Origin: Anaerolineaceae bacterium
GTDB lineage: Bacteria > Chloroflexota > Anaerolineae > Anaerolineales > Anaerolineaceae
DNA length: 64,000 nt
Reading direction: 5' to 3'
NCBI GenBank assembly: GCA_030653365.1
Contig: JAURZL010000019.1
Span: 62,001 to 126,000 of the forward strand
The notes below the pieces were generated by a model, which saw nothing but the letters and a program-made list of their open reading frames with translations, did not search any database and had not been told where the DNA came from. Shown here piece by piece: positions 1 to 10,936 of the stretch. How positions within the stretch are numbered: position 1 is the first letter of the stretch; each line of letters starts with the position of its first letter. The position numbers were made by a program, and so were the translations under genes.

Positions 1-1
1 T

Positions 2-115
2 GGATTGGAGACTCTGGTTTTGATCGCAGATACGGAAGGAAATATAAGAGAAGAAACAACTGTATCAGAGTTATTACCTGGGGCATTTACTCCCAAAGAT
101 CTTCCTTCTTTATAG
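2..115 (+). CDS. 3' end of an unidentified gene
   Basis: An open frame enters from the left edge and stops at a TAG at 113-115. Its last residues include LIADTEGNIREETTVSELLP and end in FTPKDLPSL. It stops 8 bases before recO, so the two are probably cotranscribed. Too little remains to name a family. Confidence 0.55.
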   Translation, partial: GLETLVLIADTEGNIREETTVSELLPGAFTPKDLPSL

Positions 116-123
116 GATTACAG

Positions 124-894
124 ATGTCATCTCGTGAACGCAGTCGCCGGGTGGATGCACTGATTCTGCGTCACCAACGCTGGGGTGAGGCCGACCGCTT
201 ATTAACCATTTTCACAAAGGAGAATGGTAAACTGCGTGTGATTGCAAAAGGTGCGCGAAAAACGACCTCCAGAAAAGCTGGTCATCTGGAGCCATTTATG
301 CGTTCGACCTTACAATTAGCCCAGGGACGCGATTTGTGGATCATCACGCAAGCAGATACGATCAATGCCTTTCTGCCCATCCGCGAAAATTTACAAATTA
401 TGGGGACTGCCTCCTATGTAATTGAATTGCTGGATAAATTCACTTATGAGGATGGATCAAATCCTCAACTGTATAAATTGGCAGTCGAGACATTGGAACG
501 ACTGAGCGCTGCCGATCCGGTATTTGTTATTCTGCGATTTTATGAGATGCGCTTGTTGGATTTGATGGGGTATCGACCGCAGCTTTTTCAATGTGTCAGC
601 TGTCAGGAAGATATCCAGGCAGAAGAACAATATATCTCAGCACTGGTGGGCGGGGTGATCTGTCCCCGCTGCGCACACAAATATGAGGATGTGCGAAAAA
701 TCAGTGTAGCCGCTTTGAAATATCTAAGGCATTTTCAACGCAGCGCTTACAAGGAAGCGCTGGCTGCCACACCAGTGGAGGGGGTAATTCAGGAAGTGGA
801 AAGGATCATGCAGTGGTACCTGACCTATCTATTAGAACGGGCGATTAATTCACAGATATTTCTGCAACAGATTCGTAAAGACCCACATGAGTAA
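124..894 (+). CDS. recO: DNA repair protein RecO
   Basis: RecO works with RecF and RecR in recombinational repair, loading RecA onto SSB-coated single-stranded DNA and annealing strands. The 256-residue protein has the usual length. The N-terminal OB-fold is seen as DALILRHQRWGEADRLLTIF (residues about 11-30), followed by the conserved GKLRVIAKGARK. A C-terminal four-cysteine zinc site is present (CVSC near 159 and CPRC near 180), as in many RecO proteins. The start ATG at 124 lies 8 bases after the stop of the preceding frame, with a weak AGGA upstream, which suggests cotranscription. Identification is firm from family motifs. Confidence 0.93.
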   Translation: MSSRERSRRVDALILRHQRWGEADRLLTIFTKENGKLRVIAKGARKTTSRKAGHLEPFMRSTLQLAQGRDLWIITQADTINAFLPIRENLQIMGTASYVIELLDKFTYEDGSNPQLYKLAVETLERLSAADPVFVILRFYEMRLLDLMGYRPQLFQCVSCQEDIQAEEQYISALVGGVICPRCAHKYEDVRKISVAALKYLRHFQRSAYKEALAATPVEGVIQEVERIMQWYLTYLLERAINSQIFLQQIRKDPHE

Positions 895-927
895 ATATTA
901 GGATTAAAATAATCCAGGGAATTCTGA

Positions 928-1065
928 TGGTATAAGAATTGCTTCATGAAATAAATTTTCTTAATCCGGAAAATCTTTCTGATTGAGTTTGCAATCAATG
1001 AAAAATACCCTTAAATAAGTAGAAGCTTTTGAAACAGCGCTTAGCTAGAAATTGATTGGTATAAT
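928..1065 (+). promoter_or_regulatory. Intergenic promoter region upstream of glyQS
   Basis: Two extended -10 elements are visible: TGGTATAAG at 928-936 and TGGTATAAT at 1057-1065. The second is the better match (TGn plus a perfect TATAAT) and has no good -35, as expected for an extended -10 promoter. It would give a leader of about 68 bases before the glyQS ATG at 1140. The small hairpin GGATTA-AAA-TAATCC at 901-915 may be the end of the recO transcript, but it lacks a U-tract. Confidence 0.6.
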
Positions 1066-1139
1066 TGCTACACGATTTTGCAATAGGTTCTACCTGGTTT
1101 TATTATTTTTTTTACTTGACAGCGGGCTTTGGAGGAAGA

Positions 1140-4100
1140 ATGAGTTTGGATTTTCAATCGATCATCTTAAAATTGCAACAATTCTGGAATGACCAGGGTT
1201 GTTTGATCTGGCAGCCGTATTACACCCAGGTAGGTGCCGGTACCATGAACCCGGCGACATCCTTGCGGGTGTTGGGACCTGAGCCCTGGAAAGTGGCATA
1301 TGTGGAACCATCTGTTCGACCGGATGATGGCCGCTACGGTGAAAATCCCAATCGTTTGCAAATGCATACGCAGTTTCAAGTGATCCTCAAGCCAGATCCG
1401 GGCAATCCCCAGGAAATTTATCTCAAGTCTCTGGAAGCGCTGGGTGTAATCCCCGCAGAACATGATATCCGCTTTGTGGAAGACAACTGGGAATCCCCGG
1501 CGTTAGGTGCCTGGGGTCTGGGATGGGAAGTCTGGCTGGATGGTCAGGAAATCACCCAATACACTTATTTCCAGCAGGCCGGCGGTATGCCGATGGAACC
1601 GGTCTCAGTGGAAATTACCTACGGTCTGGAACGCATCGCCATGGCATTACAAAAGGTGAATAATTTTACCGATATCCAATGGAGCCCGGATCGCACGTAT
1701 GGGGATGTCCATCTAAAAGGGGAACAGGAACACAGTAAATATTATTTCGAAGTTGCCGATGTACAGCGATTACGACAGATGTTTGATCTCTACGAAGCTG
1801 AGGCGAATGAAGCATTAACCGGTGGACTGGTATTACCTGCCCATGATAGTGTACTGAAATGTTCGCATACGTTTAATGTGCTGGATACCCGTGGGGCAGT
1901 CGGTGTTACAGAACGACAGGCTTTATTTTCACGCATGCGTGAAATATCAAGAAAGGTGGCTGAGGCATACTACCAACAACGCGAGGAGATGGGCTTCCCC
2001 TGGAAAACTGAAGGCAAGCAACTAGATAATACCCCGAAATCGGTTCAACCAGTGGTTGTCGATGAAACAAAATTGGATGGCACTGCGCCATTCCTCTTCG
2101 AAATTGGTTGTGAAGAATTACCGGTGGGAGACCTGAAGTCCGTTCTGAATCAATTAGCCGTTCGAGTTCCAGCCTTACTGGATGAACTGCGCTTAACCCA
2201 TGGTACCGTTCAATTTTCAGGAACACCAAGACGGCTGGTTGTATCTGTTGACAACCTTCAACGAAAACAGCTTGATTTGGTCCAGGTTGTAAAAGGTCCA
2301 CCGGCGGATCGAGCCTTCAATCCGGATGGAACACCCACCAAAGCGGCAGAAGGTTTCGCCCGTGGGAAAGGTGTGGATGTTTCCAAATTAAACGTCTCAG
2401 AGATCGATGGCGGGCGTTATGTGACGGTCGAAATCCAGCAATCTGGCCGGGCAGCATTGGTGGTATTGGCAGAAGCCTTGCCTGTTTTAATCTCCAATTT
2501 GAAATTTGATAAATCGATGCGTTGGAATGAGTCGAATGTAGCCTTCTCGCGTCCCATTCGCTGGTTATTAGCCATGTTGGGTGATGAATTAATCCCCTTC
2601 CAATATGCAGGACTGAGCACAAAAACTCAGACACGTGGTTTGCGCTTTCAAAAGCAAGAGATGATTGACGTGCAGAATCCCACCAGCTATCTCAAGTCAT
2701 TGGAAGCACAACATATTATTATCGATGTGGATAAGAGAAAAAATGTTATTGAGCTGCAGGTAAAAGAGAAAATTAAACAATGTGGAGGGGCGGACCACCG
2801 GGTTGATCTGGATCTATTGGACGAAGTGACCATGATGGTTGAATCTCCTACCGCCTTTATTGGCAGTTTCGAGGATGAGTATCTGGCATTGCCTCCCGAA
2901 GTTCTGATTTCTGTGATGAAGAAACACCAGCGTTATTTTCCCGTCTTTGATTACAACGGAAATTTAATGAAATTCTTTATCGGAGTTCGTAATGGGGATG
3001 ATCAACATATTGAGCAGGTTGTGGATGGAAACGAACAGGTTGTCCGTGCACGCTTTGCGGATGCTGCCTTTTTTATCCGGGAAGATCTTAAGAACAGCCT
3101 GGTGGAATTACGCCCGACTTTATCAGGGTTAACATTCCAATTTAAACTGGGATCCATGCTGGATAAGACGGAAAGAATTGAAAAAATCATTCCCAACCTG
3201 ATCAAGTTTTTCAATTTACCGGAAAACGAAGGGCGTGTTACCCGAAGAGCAGCCCATCTTTGTAAAGCTGATCTGGTCAGTCATATGGTGATTGAAATGA
3301 CTTCCTTACAAGGTGTGATGGGAAGATTTTTTGCCTTAAAATCCGGTGAACCGGATGAAGTGGCAAAAACAATTTTCGAACATTATTTACCCAGATTTTC
3401 CGGTGACCAGATGCCAAGTTCACGCGGTGGGATGGTTTTGAGTCTGGCAGACCGTCTGGATACATTGGCTGGATTATTTGCTGCAGGATTAGCCCCCAGC
3501 GGAACCAAAGACCCATTTGCCCAGCGTCGTGCAGCCCTCGGCATGGTGCAGATGTTGATTGCCTGGGATTTAGATTTTGACCTTCGTGAAGGTTTGAATC
3601 TGGCTTCCTCAGCGTTACCCATCGAAATGAAAGCCGAAGATTTTCAAGCCTGTCTGGAATTTATCAATGGACGCCTGCAAAGCAGTTTGTTGGAACAGGG
3701 ATACCGGTATGATGTGGTCGCTGCCGTCTTAGCAGCCCAGGGACATAACCCGGCTGCTGCTGTTCGTGCGATCCAGACATTATTGGATTGGATTAAACGC
3801 TCCGATTGGGAAAAAATATTACCAACCTATTCCCGCTGTGTACGCATCACCCGGGATTTGAAAACTGTATATCCGGTCAGCCCAACGCTTTTGAAAGATG
3901 ATTCTGAACGTGAATTATATGCCGGTATTGTATCCGTTTCAAATTTTGAACGCAGAGCAGGTTCAATGGCAGATTTCTTTCACATCTTTATGCCGCTCAT
4001 GCCAGTGATTAATCATTTCTTTGATGAAGTTCTGGTAATGGCAGAAGATCAGGCAATCAGAGAAAACAGACTTGGCATGTTGCAAAGGATCGCCTCGTTG

Positions 4101-4142
4101 GCGCAAGGTGTGGCAGATTTCTCACAATTGGAAGGTTTCTAG
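1140..4142 (+). CDS. glyQS: Glycyl-tRNA synthetase, fused alpha and beta chains
   Basis: This enzyme charges tRNA-Gly with glycine. In most bacteria the alpha2beta2 type is made from two genes; here both lie in one 1000-residue chain. Residues about 1-285 are the alpha chain (catalytic class II core; [42 protein letters not shown]). A linker of about 30 residues leads into the beta chain at about residue 317 ([15 protein letters not shown]), which runs to the end with the HD-like and anticodon-binding parts (MKKHQRYFP). The frame is open further upstream to 1065, but the ATG at 1140 has a strong GGAGGAAG just before it and the promoter -10 ends at 1065, so I use 1140. Such fusions are known in Chlamydia and some Chloroflexota. 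Confidence 0.95.
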   Translation: MSLDFQSIILKLQQFWNDQGCLIWQPYYTQVGAGTMNPATSLRVLGPEPWKVAYVEPSVRPDDGRYGENPNRLQMHTQFQVILKPDPGNPQEIYLKSLEALGVIPAEHDIRFVEDNWESPALGAWGLGWEVWLDGQEITQYTYFQQAGGMPMEPVSVEITYGLERIAMALQKVNNFTDIQWSPDRTYGDVHLKGEQEHSKYYFEVADVQRLRQMFDLYEAEANEALTGGLVLPAHDSVLKCSHTFNVLDTRGAVGVTERQALFSRMREISRKVAEAYYQQREEMGFPWKTEGKQLDNTPKSVQPVVVDETKLDGTAPFLFEIGCEELPVGDLKSVLNQLAVRVPALLDELRLTHGTVQFSGTPRRLVVSVDNLQRKQLDLVQVVKGPPADRAFNPDGTPTKAAEGFARGKGVDVSKLNVSEIDGGRYVTVEIQQSGRAALVVLAEALPVLISNLKFDKSMRWNESNVAFSRPIRWLLAMLGDELIPFQYAGLSTKTQTRGLRFQKQEMIDVQNPTSYLKSLEAQHIIIDVDKRKNVIELQVKEKIKQCGGADHRVDLDLLDEVTMMVESPTAFIGSFEDEYLALPPEVLISVMKKHQRYFPVFDYNGNLMKFFIGVRNGDDQHIEQVVDGNEQVVRARFADAAFFIREDLKNSLVELRPTLSGLTFQFKLGSMLDKTERIEKIIPNLIKFFNLPENEGRVTRRAAHLCKADLVSHMVIEMTSLQGVMGRFFALKSGEPDEVAKTIFEHYLPRFSGDQMPSSRGGMVLSLADRLDTLAGLFAAGLAPSGTKDPFAQRRAALGMVQMLIAWDLDFDLREGLNLASSALPIEMKAEDFQACLEFINGRLQSSLLEQGYRYDVVAAVLAAQGHNPAAAVRAIQTLLDWIKRSDWEKILPTYSRCVRITRDLKTVYPVSPTLLKDDSERELYAGIVSVSNFERRAGSMADFFHIFMPLMPVINHFFDEVLVMAEDQAIRENRLGMLQRIASLAQGVADFSQLEGF

Positions 4143-4231
4143 CCTCCTTCTTCTAAAAAAGTTGATGAAAATATCTTGCACCAAACCAGGTAGATTTTTC
4201 CTTTCTGTAATAGAATCAAATTGAGGCATGG

Positions 4232-6145
4232 ATGTCAACAATTGATGAGATTAAAAGTCGGATTGATATACTTGATTTTGTCTCCGATTCTGTAAAATTG
4301 CGTCGTTCCGGGAAAAACTATCTTGGTTTTTGTCCATTTCACGATAATAAACGCACGCCTGCTTTTGTGGTTTTCCCTGATTCCGGCACCTGGCGTTGTT
4401 TTGGCCAGTGTAATGAGGGTGGCGATGTTTTTAAATATGTGATGAAAAAAGAAGGCTGGGATTTTGCAGAGACACTGCGGTACCTGGCTGAAAAAGCAGG
4501 CGTGGAATTACAACCCCTGACCGAAGAACAAAAAGAGCAAGATGAACAATACGACAAGTATCGCCAGCTCCTTGAGGAAGCAGTCACTTTTTATCAGCAT
4601 CATTTAATGCAATCATCGGAAGGGAAATACGCATTTAATTATCTGACACAACGGGGCGTTTCACGGGAGACAATTGAAACCTTTGGTTTGGGTTTTGCCC
4701 CGGCTTCCTGGGATATAACCCACAAATATTTTTTGGGAAAGGGATATTCCGAACTTGATCTGGTGGAAGCAGGTATGGTCACCCAGCGTGAAGGTGGCGG
4801 GGTGTACGATCGTTTTAGAAATCGCCTGATGTTTGCCATTCGGGACTTGAATGGGCGTATGTCAGGATTTGGCGCCAGGGTATTGGATCCGGATGATGTC
4901 CCAAAATACTTAAATTCCCCACAAACACCTCTGTTTGATAAAGGACGCTTGCTGTATGGATTGAATCTTGCACGCAAAGCCATACGAACGGAGGATCAGG
5001 TTGTGATTGTGGAAGGGTACATGGATGTGATTGTCCCGTATCAGGCAGGGTTTCTCAACACAGTTTCCCCGATGGGAACCGCATTAACAGAAGATCAAAT
5101 GCGCCTGTTAAAACGGTTCACCCGCCGAATCATCCTGGCTTTGGATGCAGATGCAGCCGGCGAGAAAGCAACCCTGCGTGGATTGGAAGTCGCCCGGCAG
5201 GCACTCGACCGGAGCGAAGAGATCAGCTTCAATCCCCGTGGTTTACTTCGATACGAAGCCCGATTGGAAGCTGATGTGCGAGTGACCACAATACCGGAAG
5301 GCATGGATCCGGATGAGATTGTCCTGCGGGATCCTGAAGAATGGCGCAAGATTGTGCAATCCGCCAAACCAATTGTCATCCATGTGATGGAGACGCTTGC
5401 CAGCCAGAAAGATCTTGATGATCCAAAAGTAAAACGGGAAATTTCTAACCAGGTTTTACCGTTAATTGAGGATATTCCCAATGCAGTGGAGCGTGATGCT
5501 TACAGGCAACGATTGGCACGCTTATTAAAGGTAGATGAACGAGCTCTGGTGGGAGATGGAACTTCTGTCAGAACTACCACCAGCGGACGCAGAAAACCGA
5601 AGGAACAATCAACCGTTTTGGCGGAAGCAAGACCCATATCCAAAACCAGTGAACAACTGGCAAAATCGCTTGAAAAACATTGCTTAATCCTGTTGTTACA
5701 GGATCCGGAATGGTTACAGGTGCTGGATCGTGCCTTGCAGAAACATGGTCTCAATCGAATGGATGTGACTGATTTTGAGTATGCAGATTACCAAATTCTG
5801 GCACGACTGATGATTCAATCTATTGAACAGGATCGATTTGAACCGAGTATGTATCTCAACCAACATCTTCCGGAAGAACTTGTCGGGTTTGTTGAAGAGA
5901 TGAAGAATGATCCCCGCCTGGAGAATGCCAATGCACAAAGGTTGCAGGAAGATTTGATTCGCAGTTTGATGAAATTACGATTGGTGAGGGTTAACGAAGG
6001 GCTTCAACAAATGCGCTTTTTAATGGAAGAGATGCAGGAAGCCGGTGAAACAGGCATAAATCCTTACCAGGATAATATGATGCATTACACCCAGATGCGC
6101 TCTCGTTTGGACATTGCATTGGGACGTCTGATTCAACTTGATTAA
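4232..6145 (+). CDS. dnaG: DNA primase DnaG
   Basis: Primase makes the RNA primers for replication. The 637-residue protein has the standard order. An N-terminal zinc finger uses C34, H37, C56 and C60. The RNA-polymerase core contains a TOPRIM domain (EGYMDV near 260, DADAAGEKA near 305), and a C-terminal helicase-binding region follows (about 460-637). The second half of the zinc finger reads CFGQC, one residue longer than the usual CFGC. It lies 27 bases upstream of the sigma factor gene, recalling the dnaG-rpoD part of the macromolecular synthesis operon; no rpsU is present. The ATG at 4232 follows a GAGG at 4223-4226. Confidence 0.95.
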   Translation: MSTIDEIKSRIDILDFVSDSVKLRRSGKNYLGFCPFHDNKRTPAFVVFPDSGTWRCFGQCNEGGDVFKYVMKKEGWDFAETLRYLAEKAGVELQPLTEEQKEQDEQYDKYRQLLEEAVTFYQHHLMQSSEGKYAFNYLTQRGVSRETIETFGLGFAPASWDITHKYFLGKGYSELDLVEAGMVTQREGGGVYDRFRNRLMFAIRDLNGRMSGFGARVLDPDDVPKYLNSPQTPLFDKGRLLYGLNLARKAIRTEDQVVIVEGYMDVIVPYQAGFLNTVSPMGTALTEDQMRLLKRFTRRIILALDADAAGEKATLRGLEVARQALDRSEEISFNPRGLLRYEARLEADVRVTTIPEGMDPDEIVLRDPEEWRKIVQSAKPIVIHVMETLASQKDLDDPKVKREISNQVLPLIEDIPNAVERDAYRQRLARLLKVDERALVGDGTSVRTTTSGRRKPKEQSTVLAEARPISKTSEQLAKSLEKHCLILLLQDPEWLQVLDRALQKHGLNRMDVTDFEYADYQILARLMIQSIEQDRFEPSMYLNQHLPEELVGFVEEMKNDPRLENANAQRLQEDLIRSLMKLRLVRVNEGLQQMRFLMEEMQEAGETGINPYQDNMMHYTQMRSRLDIALGRLIQLD

Positions 6146-6155
6146 AAATAAATTA

Positions 6156-6164
6156 TGGTATAAA
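6156..6164 (+). promoter_or_regulatory. Extended -10 promoter of the sigma factor gene
   Basis: TGGTATAAA at 6156-6164 matches an extended -10. Transcription would begin near 6171, within a base of the ATG at 6172. There is no Shine-Dalgarno before that ATG, so a leaderless mRNA is predicted. Expression may also come from read-through from dnaG. Confidence 0.55.
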
Positions 6165-6171
6165 TAATCCT

Positions 6172-7839
6172 ATGCCCAAAAAGAAAATGCCGCCACGCGA
6201 AAGCGTGAATACAATTGAAGATGATCTTACAGTTGAAAATCCGCCGGAAGATTTGATGGAAGAAAAAGTGGTTGTTGAGAAGGCAAAACCAGCCAGACCT
6301 CGCAAACCTACCCGTGGGCGCACTAAAAAGAACAATTCTCGTTCCACAGAAAATGATGAAAATTCTGAATGGAAGGATAATGATAACGTCGAAGCTGAAT
6401 CAGGATCCGATGAGGAAGAAGATGTAATTGAAGATCCCATCGAAATTCTGGAAGCTGCCATATCCGGAGATTTATCCGAAGACCCAGTACGTCTTTATTT
6501 GAAGGAAATCGGACGGATTGATCTTCTGGATGCAGACAGTGAATTTCGTCTGGCAGCCCGGATTGAGGCTGAGCGTTTACTGGATCTGATTCTACTTAAT
6601 GTTAATATCGAAAAAGGGGTACCCGGTTATTACACAGCCATCTATATAACGGTTGTGGATTTGCTCTATGAAACCTGGAAAAAATTCCTGAGTGATGTAG
6701 ATACCATTGGAAAGGGTGAAATTCCTGATATTGATCTGATTTTGTTGGAATCACAATTATTGCGGCGAACATGGCAGGCAGATGAACCATCCTATATTCG
6801 ATCATATTTAGATAATGGCATGTGGGGAAAAGATTCTGATTGGAATGGTCTTGTCCAACATGCATTTAAAGGTTTTCTGTGCCTTTATTTATTACCAGAA
6901 GAAACCTCAAACAGATTGATTCACTATTTACAGGAAAAGAAAAAATTACCACGGCGCAGTTCATTTGATAAATTCTTACCCTCCGAAGATGTTCTTACCG
7001 TTGAGATGGACCAGGTGCGCTGGTTGGCAGAAGAAGCAAACCAGAGTTTGATTCGTGCAAATTTACGACTGGTGGTCAGTATAGCCAAACGATATTTAGG
7101 TCGCGGGATTTCATTCCTGGACTTAATTCAAGAGGGTAATCTTGGTCTTTTACGGGCTGTGGCAAAGTTCGATCCGACACGTGGTTTTAAATTCAGTACC
7201 TATGCCACCTGGTGGATTCGACAATCCATCAGCCGCTATATTGCTGAGCAGGCACGCACGATTCGTATTCCCGTGCATTTGTTTGAGGCGATCACACGTC
7301 TGCTGCGAGTGCAAAGGTCTCTGGTTCAAAAATTAGGTCGCGAACCAAGCCAGGAAGAATTAGCGTTGGAATCGGGTTTCTTAACCGAAGTGGATGTACA
7401 GGAAATTCAACATTGCCGGAAATTAGAAATTCCTATTGATTATGATTTGCAGGCTCGCTGGTCAGCAGCCACAGCCAAGGTGCAACGAATTTTGCAATCT
7501 GCTGAGGAACCGGTATCCTTAGAGCGCCCAGTGGGTGATGAAGATAGCAGCCAACTGGGAGATTTCATTGAGGATGATGACGCATTGGAACCGATGGATG
7601 CAGCTGCGCGTGAGATGCTGCGTGAACAGGTTCAGAATGCCCTGGGAGCACTTTCGGAACGCGAAAGACAGGTATTGGAGCTGCGATTTGGTCTGATTGA
7701 TGGAAAAGACCATACACTGGAAGAAGTCAGCCGCTATTTCAATGTCACCCGCGAGCGCATTCGTCAGATCGAAGCGAAAGCCTTGCGCAAGTTACGGCAT
7801 CCAACCCGCAGCCGCCATCTCCGCGAATATTTATCCTGA
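6172..7839 (+). CDS. rpoD: Primary sigma factor (RpoD/SigA)
   Basis: This is the housekeeping sigma-70 subunit of RNA polymerase. The 555-residue chain starts with a charged, low-complexity region rich in Lys/Arg then Asp/Glu (about 1-100). Region 1.2 follows ([16 protein letters not shown] from residue 104). A non-conserved insertion of about 145 residues (about 140-285) comes next, then region 2 ([20 protein letters not shown] from 293; [20 protein letters not shown] from 341), region 3, and region 4 with the -35-binding helix-turn-helix ([14 protein letters not shown] from 494; [18 protein letters not shown] from about 516). Its position after dnaG supports a primary rather than alternative sigma. 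No Shine-Dalgarno precedes the ATG. Confidence 0.93.
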   Translation: MPKKKMPPRESVNTIEDDLTVENPPEDLMEEKVVVEKAKPARPRKPTRGRTKKNNSRSTENDENSEWKDNDNVEAESGSDEEEDVIEDPIEILEAAISGDLSEDPVRLYLKEIGRIDLLDADSEFRLAARIEAERLLDLILLNVNIEKGVPGYYTAIYITVVDLLYETWKKFLSDVDTIGKGEIPDIDLILLESQLLRRTWQADEPSYIRSYLDNGMWGKDSDWNGLVQHAFKGFLCLYLLPEETSNRLIHYLQEKKKLPRRSSFDKFLPSEDVLTVEMDQVRWLAEEANQSLIRANLRLVVSIAKRYLGRGISFLDLIQEGNLGLLRAVAKFDPTRGFKFSTYATWWIRQSISRYIAEQARTIRIPVHLFEAITRLLRVQRSLVQKLGREPSQEELALESGFLTEVDVQEIQHCRKLEIPIDYDLQARWSAATAKVQRILQSAEEPVSLERPVGDEDSSQLGDFIEDDDALEPMDAAAREMLREQVQNALGALSERERQVLELRFGLIDGKDHTLEEVSRYFNVTRERIRQIEAKALRKLRHPTRSRHLREYLS

Positions 7840-7872
7840 AATTAACCCGATTCACGTTCAGGAACATTGATT

Positions 7873-7881
7873 TGGTATAAA
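7873..7881 (+). promoter_or_regulatory. Extended -10 promoter upstream of the membrane protein gene
   Basis: TGGTATAAA lies at 7873-7881, 9 bases before the ATG at 7891, with no ribosome binding site between them. It falls inside a possible TTG-started extension beginning at 7867, which argues that this extension is not translated and that the mRNA is leaderless. Confidence 0.5.
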
Positions 7882-7890
7882 ATCCATAAC

Positions 7891-9753
7891 ATGATCCTAT
7901 CCTACCCTTTTACTGAACAAATCCTCCTTGCAGCCGTTACGGCACAGGTTTTGTTCTTGCCGGGATTGATTTGGATTATGGTTTTCAGAAATGATCAGCG
8001 TGACATTGTTGAGCGCCTGGCTGATCTTCAGGGGTTGAGCATTTCCATTATGGCGGTCCTGGGCATGCTGTTCTTTTTCCTGGGATGGCGCTTTTCTGGG
8101 GGATTACTGGTGTTTTTATTTTTCCTACTAATTCTGGCTGTGTTTTATTTTGTCTTAAAGCATCGGGTCAATCTGAATAAAACGAATGCTATCTGGCTGA
8201 TTGGAACCGGATTGGTACTGTTGGCGGTGGTATGTTTTCGATTTTATCAGGCGAAGGACCTGGTCTTTCCTGCCTGGGTGGATTCCGTTCAACATGTGCT
8301 GATTACACAAAAGATCCTGGAATTTGGCGGATTACCGCAGACATTGGCACCTGAATTGGATATTCCACTGCATTATCACTATGGTTTTCATTTGATTGCA
8401 GCCTTGTTCAGTTGGATCAGTCGCCTGGAGCCGCTGCAGGCTGTGCTCTGGTTTGGTCAGGTGATCAATGCACTTGTGGTGCTGGGAATTTACAGGATGA
8501 GCAAAGCACTCTGGCGCAAATCAATTCCTGCGATTCTGGCGGCTTTGTTGGTCGGATTTGCTTTCCAAATGCCTGCTTATTATGTTACCTGGGGACGATA
8601 TACATTGTTGACGGGCTTGCTTGTAATGTTGCCAGCCATGGCGGTTGCTTATGAACTGGTGATGGATGGATTTACGCGCGAGAGAGCTGCCCGGTTAATC
8701 GTTCTCACAACAGGTCTGGCATTGGTGCATTACCTGGCGTTGTTTTACTTTGGGTTTTTCGTACTGAGTTTGATGGTTGAACGGGGCATTATATGGTATC
8801 GGAATAAAGAAAGTGAACACCGAAAAATAATTTTCACCAATCTGTGGAGGATGCTGCTCGCGGCAGGAGCCGGAATTCTCATCGCAATGCCCTGGTTATT
8901 TCGCATGTTAAGTGCCCATTCTTCCCAGACGATGATTCAGGTTGTATTACCAAAAGCGGACAATCTGGATTCATACCAATACATTTTATATTTGCTGGGT
9001 CCAACCCATAATTATTTCTTAATGGGGGGAGCACTGGTTGGATTGGTGCTGATATGGTGGCAAAGAGGGGTGCGGGCGATGGCTTTGTGGTCCAGCCTGA
9101 TCATTTTATTGGCTCTTCCATGGGGATTACGCTTTGGTCCTTTCCGTCCAGATCATATGGCGATTATTTTATTTATACCGGCTGCGATTGTTCTGTCGTA
9201 TGCCTGGGTACAAGCATGTGAGTGGCTTCAAATCCGTGTCGATAAGATTGCAGGGTTGATTGTGTTGGTTTTAGGAGCATTGGGAATGTTAGGTTGGGGA
9301 ACCTGGCAAACCAGAACAGTGATTAACGCGGTTACCATTCTGGCTGATCAGGCAGACTGGGATGCGTTGGAATGGATCGATGAAAATCTTCCACTGGATG
9401 CAAGATTCCTGACCAATACGGCGATCTGGCAATACCAGACCTACCGCGGGGTGGATGGCGGTTATTGGATTATTCCAAAAACCGGACGGTTCGCTTTGGC
9501 GTTACCAGGGCTGTATGGATATGCAGAGGATCAGATAAGAAATGAGTGGGTGAACTGGATGGAGCGGGCTTCCGTGGTGCATGCTTGTGATGATGGCTTC
9601 TGGTCCTTGGTGAAAGATGCACAACTTACGCACGTCTATTTGCGTGATGGAAAAGGCAGCTTGCAATCAAAAGCAATGATTGATTGCCCAAATATCGATG
9701 TGGTTTACCATCAGGCTGGCGTATGGATCTATGAAATAATCGCAACTGAATAG
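7891..9753 (+). CDS. Multi-spanning membrane protein, possibly GT-C type glycosyltransferase
   Basis: A protein of about 620 residues with many hydrophobic helices over the first three quarters and a soluble C-terminal domain of about 130 residues (from WDALEWIDENLPLDARFLTN). Between early helices lies a loop with conserved-looking charged residues (AWVDSVQHV and DIPLHYHYGFHLIA). This recalls the acidic/His loop of GT-C membrane glycosyltransferases that use lipid-linked sugars. The C-terminal part resembles the periplasmic domain of such proteins. The assignment rests on topology, not a diagnostic motif. The ATG at 7891 is chosen over the upstream TTG at 7867 because the promoter -10 lies between them. 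It stands alone between rpoD and nuo. Confidence 0.6.
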   Translation: MILSYPFTEQILLAAVTAQVLFLPGLIWIMVFRNDQRDIVERLADLQGLSISIMAVLGMLFFFLGWRFSGGLLVFLFFLLILAVFYFVLKHRVNLNKTNAIWLIGTGLVLLAVVCFRFYQAKDLVFPAWVDSVQHVLITQKILEFGGLPQTLAPELDIPLHYHYGFHLIAALFSWISRLEPLQAVLWFGQVINALVVLGIYRMSKALWRKSIPAILAALLVGFAFQMPAYYVTWGRYTLLTGLLVMLPAMAVAYELVMDGFTRERAARLIVLTTGLALVHYLALFYFGFFVLSLMVERGIIWYRNKESEHRKIIFTNLWRMLLAAGAGILIAMPWLFRMLSAHSSQTMIQVVLPKADNLDSYQYILYLLGPTHNYFLMGGALVGLVLIWWQRGVRAMALWSSLIILLALPWGLRFGPFRPDHMAIILFIPAAIVLSYAWVQACEWLQIRVDKIAGLIVLVLGALGMLGWGTWQTRTVINAVTILADQADWDALEWIDENLPLDARFLTNTAIWQYQTYRGVDGGYWIIPKTGRFALALPGLYGYAEDQIRNEWVNWMERASVVHACDDGFWSLVKDAQLTHVYLRDGKGSLQSKAMIDCPNIDVVYHQAGVWIYEIIATE

Positions 9754-9872
9754 CCTGATTGATACAAGAACTCATCCTGTTTTTGTGATTATCATGATCA
9801 AAGATCTTACAATTTCATAACTGAATTCGCTTGAAAGACCGTTCGCTTTGATGTAAACTTGATGACAGTCTA

Positions 9873-9914
9873 GAAAATTATTTTATCAATAGGATATCCA
9901 AAATAATAATTTTC
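9873..9914. repeat. AT-rich imperfect inverted repeat in the 352-base gap before nuo
   Basis: GAAAATTATTTT at 9873-9884 can pair with AAAATAATAATTTTC at 9900-9914, leaving one bulge. There is no clear U-tract on either strand, so a terminator role is uncertain. The rest of 9754-10036 is AT-rich with no open frame I can support. Confidence 0.4.
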
Positions 9915-10036
9915 TATAAAAAAACTTAACAATTACAAGCTTCTCCAGGGTTCGATTTACAAATTATTAAACCCCCATAATGAATTATGATTTGAAGTGG
10001 ATAAAGTTAAAATTTTCTGTGTAAGGTTTGTGAAAA

Positions 10037-10065
10037 TTGCCACCAGGCGGTTCGTGTGTTATACT
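10037..10065 (+). promoter_or_regulatory. Promoter of the nuo operon
   Basis: A -35 of TTGCCA at 10037-10042, a 17-base spacer and a -10 of TATACT at 10060-10065, preceded by TGT so that it is also an extended -10. Transcription should start near 10072, leaving a leader of about 34 bases before nuoA. This is the only good promoter seen for the 14-gene operon. Confidence 0.75.
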
Positions 10066-10105
10066 GGTGCCGTCGTAAATTAGACTATTTTGGTAAGGAT
10101 TGCCT

Positions 10106-10462
10106 ATGTTGATGGAATATCTCCCCTTGCTGATCATCCTGTTGTTGGCTGTGTTTATTGGCGTCTTTGTTGTTGTGTTGGGCAATACATTTGGTCCCCG
10201 ACGACCCGGACAACGGAAGAATTCCCCTTATGAATCAGGTATGGTACCTTATGGTCCAGCCAAACGGCGTATTCCAGTCCGGTATTATCTGATTGCTGTT
10301 TTATTTATTCTGTTTGATATCGAAGTGGTATTCCTGGTACCCTGGGCGGTGGTTGTCCGTCAGATTGGGGTACCCGGATTGATATTTATGATCATTTTTG
10401 TGCTGATATTAGAGGTAGCGCATTTATACGCCTGGAAGAAAGGTGCACTGGAATGGGATTAG
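10106..10462 (+). CDS. nuoA: NADH-quinone oxidoreductase subunit A
   Basis: A small membrane subunit of complex I at the junction of the peripheral and membrane arms. The 118-residue chain has three hydrophobic helices. It carries the family signature between the first and second ([16 protein letters not shown]) and the acidic helix [23 protein letters not shown] at 10092-10099 favours the ATG at 10106 over the TTG at 10100. The gene opens the operon and overlaps nuoB by 10 bases. Confidence 0.93.
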   Translation: MLMEYLPLLIILLLAVFIGVFVVVLGNTFGPRRPGQRKNSPYESGMVPYGPAKRRIPVRYYLIAVLFILFDIEVVFLVPWAVVVRQIGVPGLIFMIIFVLILEVAHLYAWKKGALEWD

Positions 10463-10935
10463 AACAAAAAGCCGGTAATATGGGGATTGTTACTACTCAA
10501 TTAGAGTCACTTGTAAACTGGTCACGTACCAATGCGATGTGGCCGATGTTATTCGGTTTGGCATGTTGTGCGATTGAGATGATGGCAGCCCAGGCAGCTG
10601 ATTATGATATGAGCCGTTTTGGGATGGAATTGATGCGTGCCAGTCCACGTCAATCCGATCTTATGATTGTCGCAGGTCGGGTTTCGCGCAAGATGGCACC
10701 CGTCGTTCGAAAATTGTACGACCAGATGCCAGCACCGAAATGGGTAATCGCCATGGGTGATTGTGCTTCTTGTGGTGGAATCTTTAACAATTATGCCATT
10801 TTGCAAGGGGTAGATGAAATTGTTCCAGTGGATGTCTATGTAGCGGGTTGCCCACCACGACCAGAAGGTTTGATTCATGGTGTTTTAACCCTTCATGAAA
10901 AAGTAAGAAAAGAACGTTTTAAAGATTGGGCGTAA
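10453..10935 (+). CDS. nuoB: NADH-quinone oxidoreductase subunit B
   Basis: This subunit holds cluster N2, the last iron-sulfur cluster before quinone. The 160-residue chain shows the ligand pattern: the CC pair in LACCAIEMM (residues about 36-42), GDCASCGG near 99-106 and GCPPRPE near 135. The start overlaps the end of nuoA, consistent with coupled translation, and a GAAAGGTG lies upstream. Confidence 0.95.
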   Translation: MGLEQKAGNMGIVTTQLESLVNWSRTNAMWPMLFGLACCAIEMMAAQAADYDMSRFGMELMRASPRQSDLMIVAGRVSRKMAPVVRKLYDQMPAPKWVIAMGDCASCGGIFNNYAILQGVDEIVPVDVYVAGCPPRPEGLIHGVLTLHEKVRKERFKDWA

Positions 10936-10936
10936 T

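Noticed and set aside
1065-1139. Upstream extension of glyQS
   Set aside because: The region contains the promoter -10, and the ATG at 1140 has a strong ribosome binding site.
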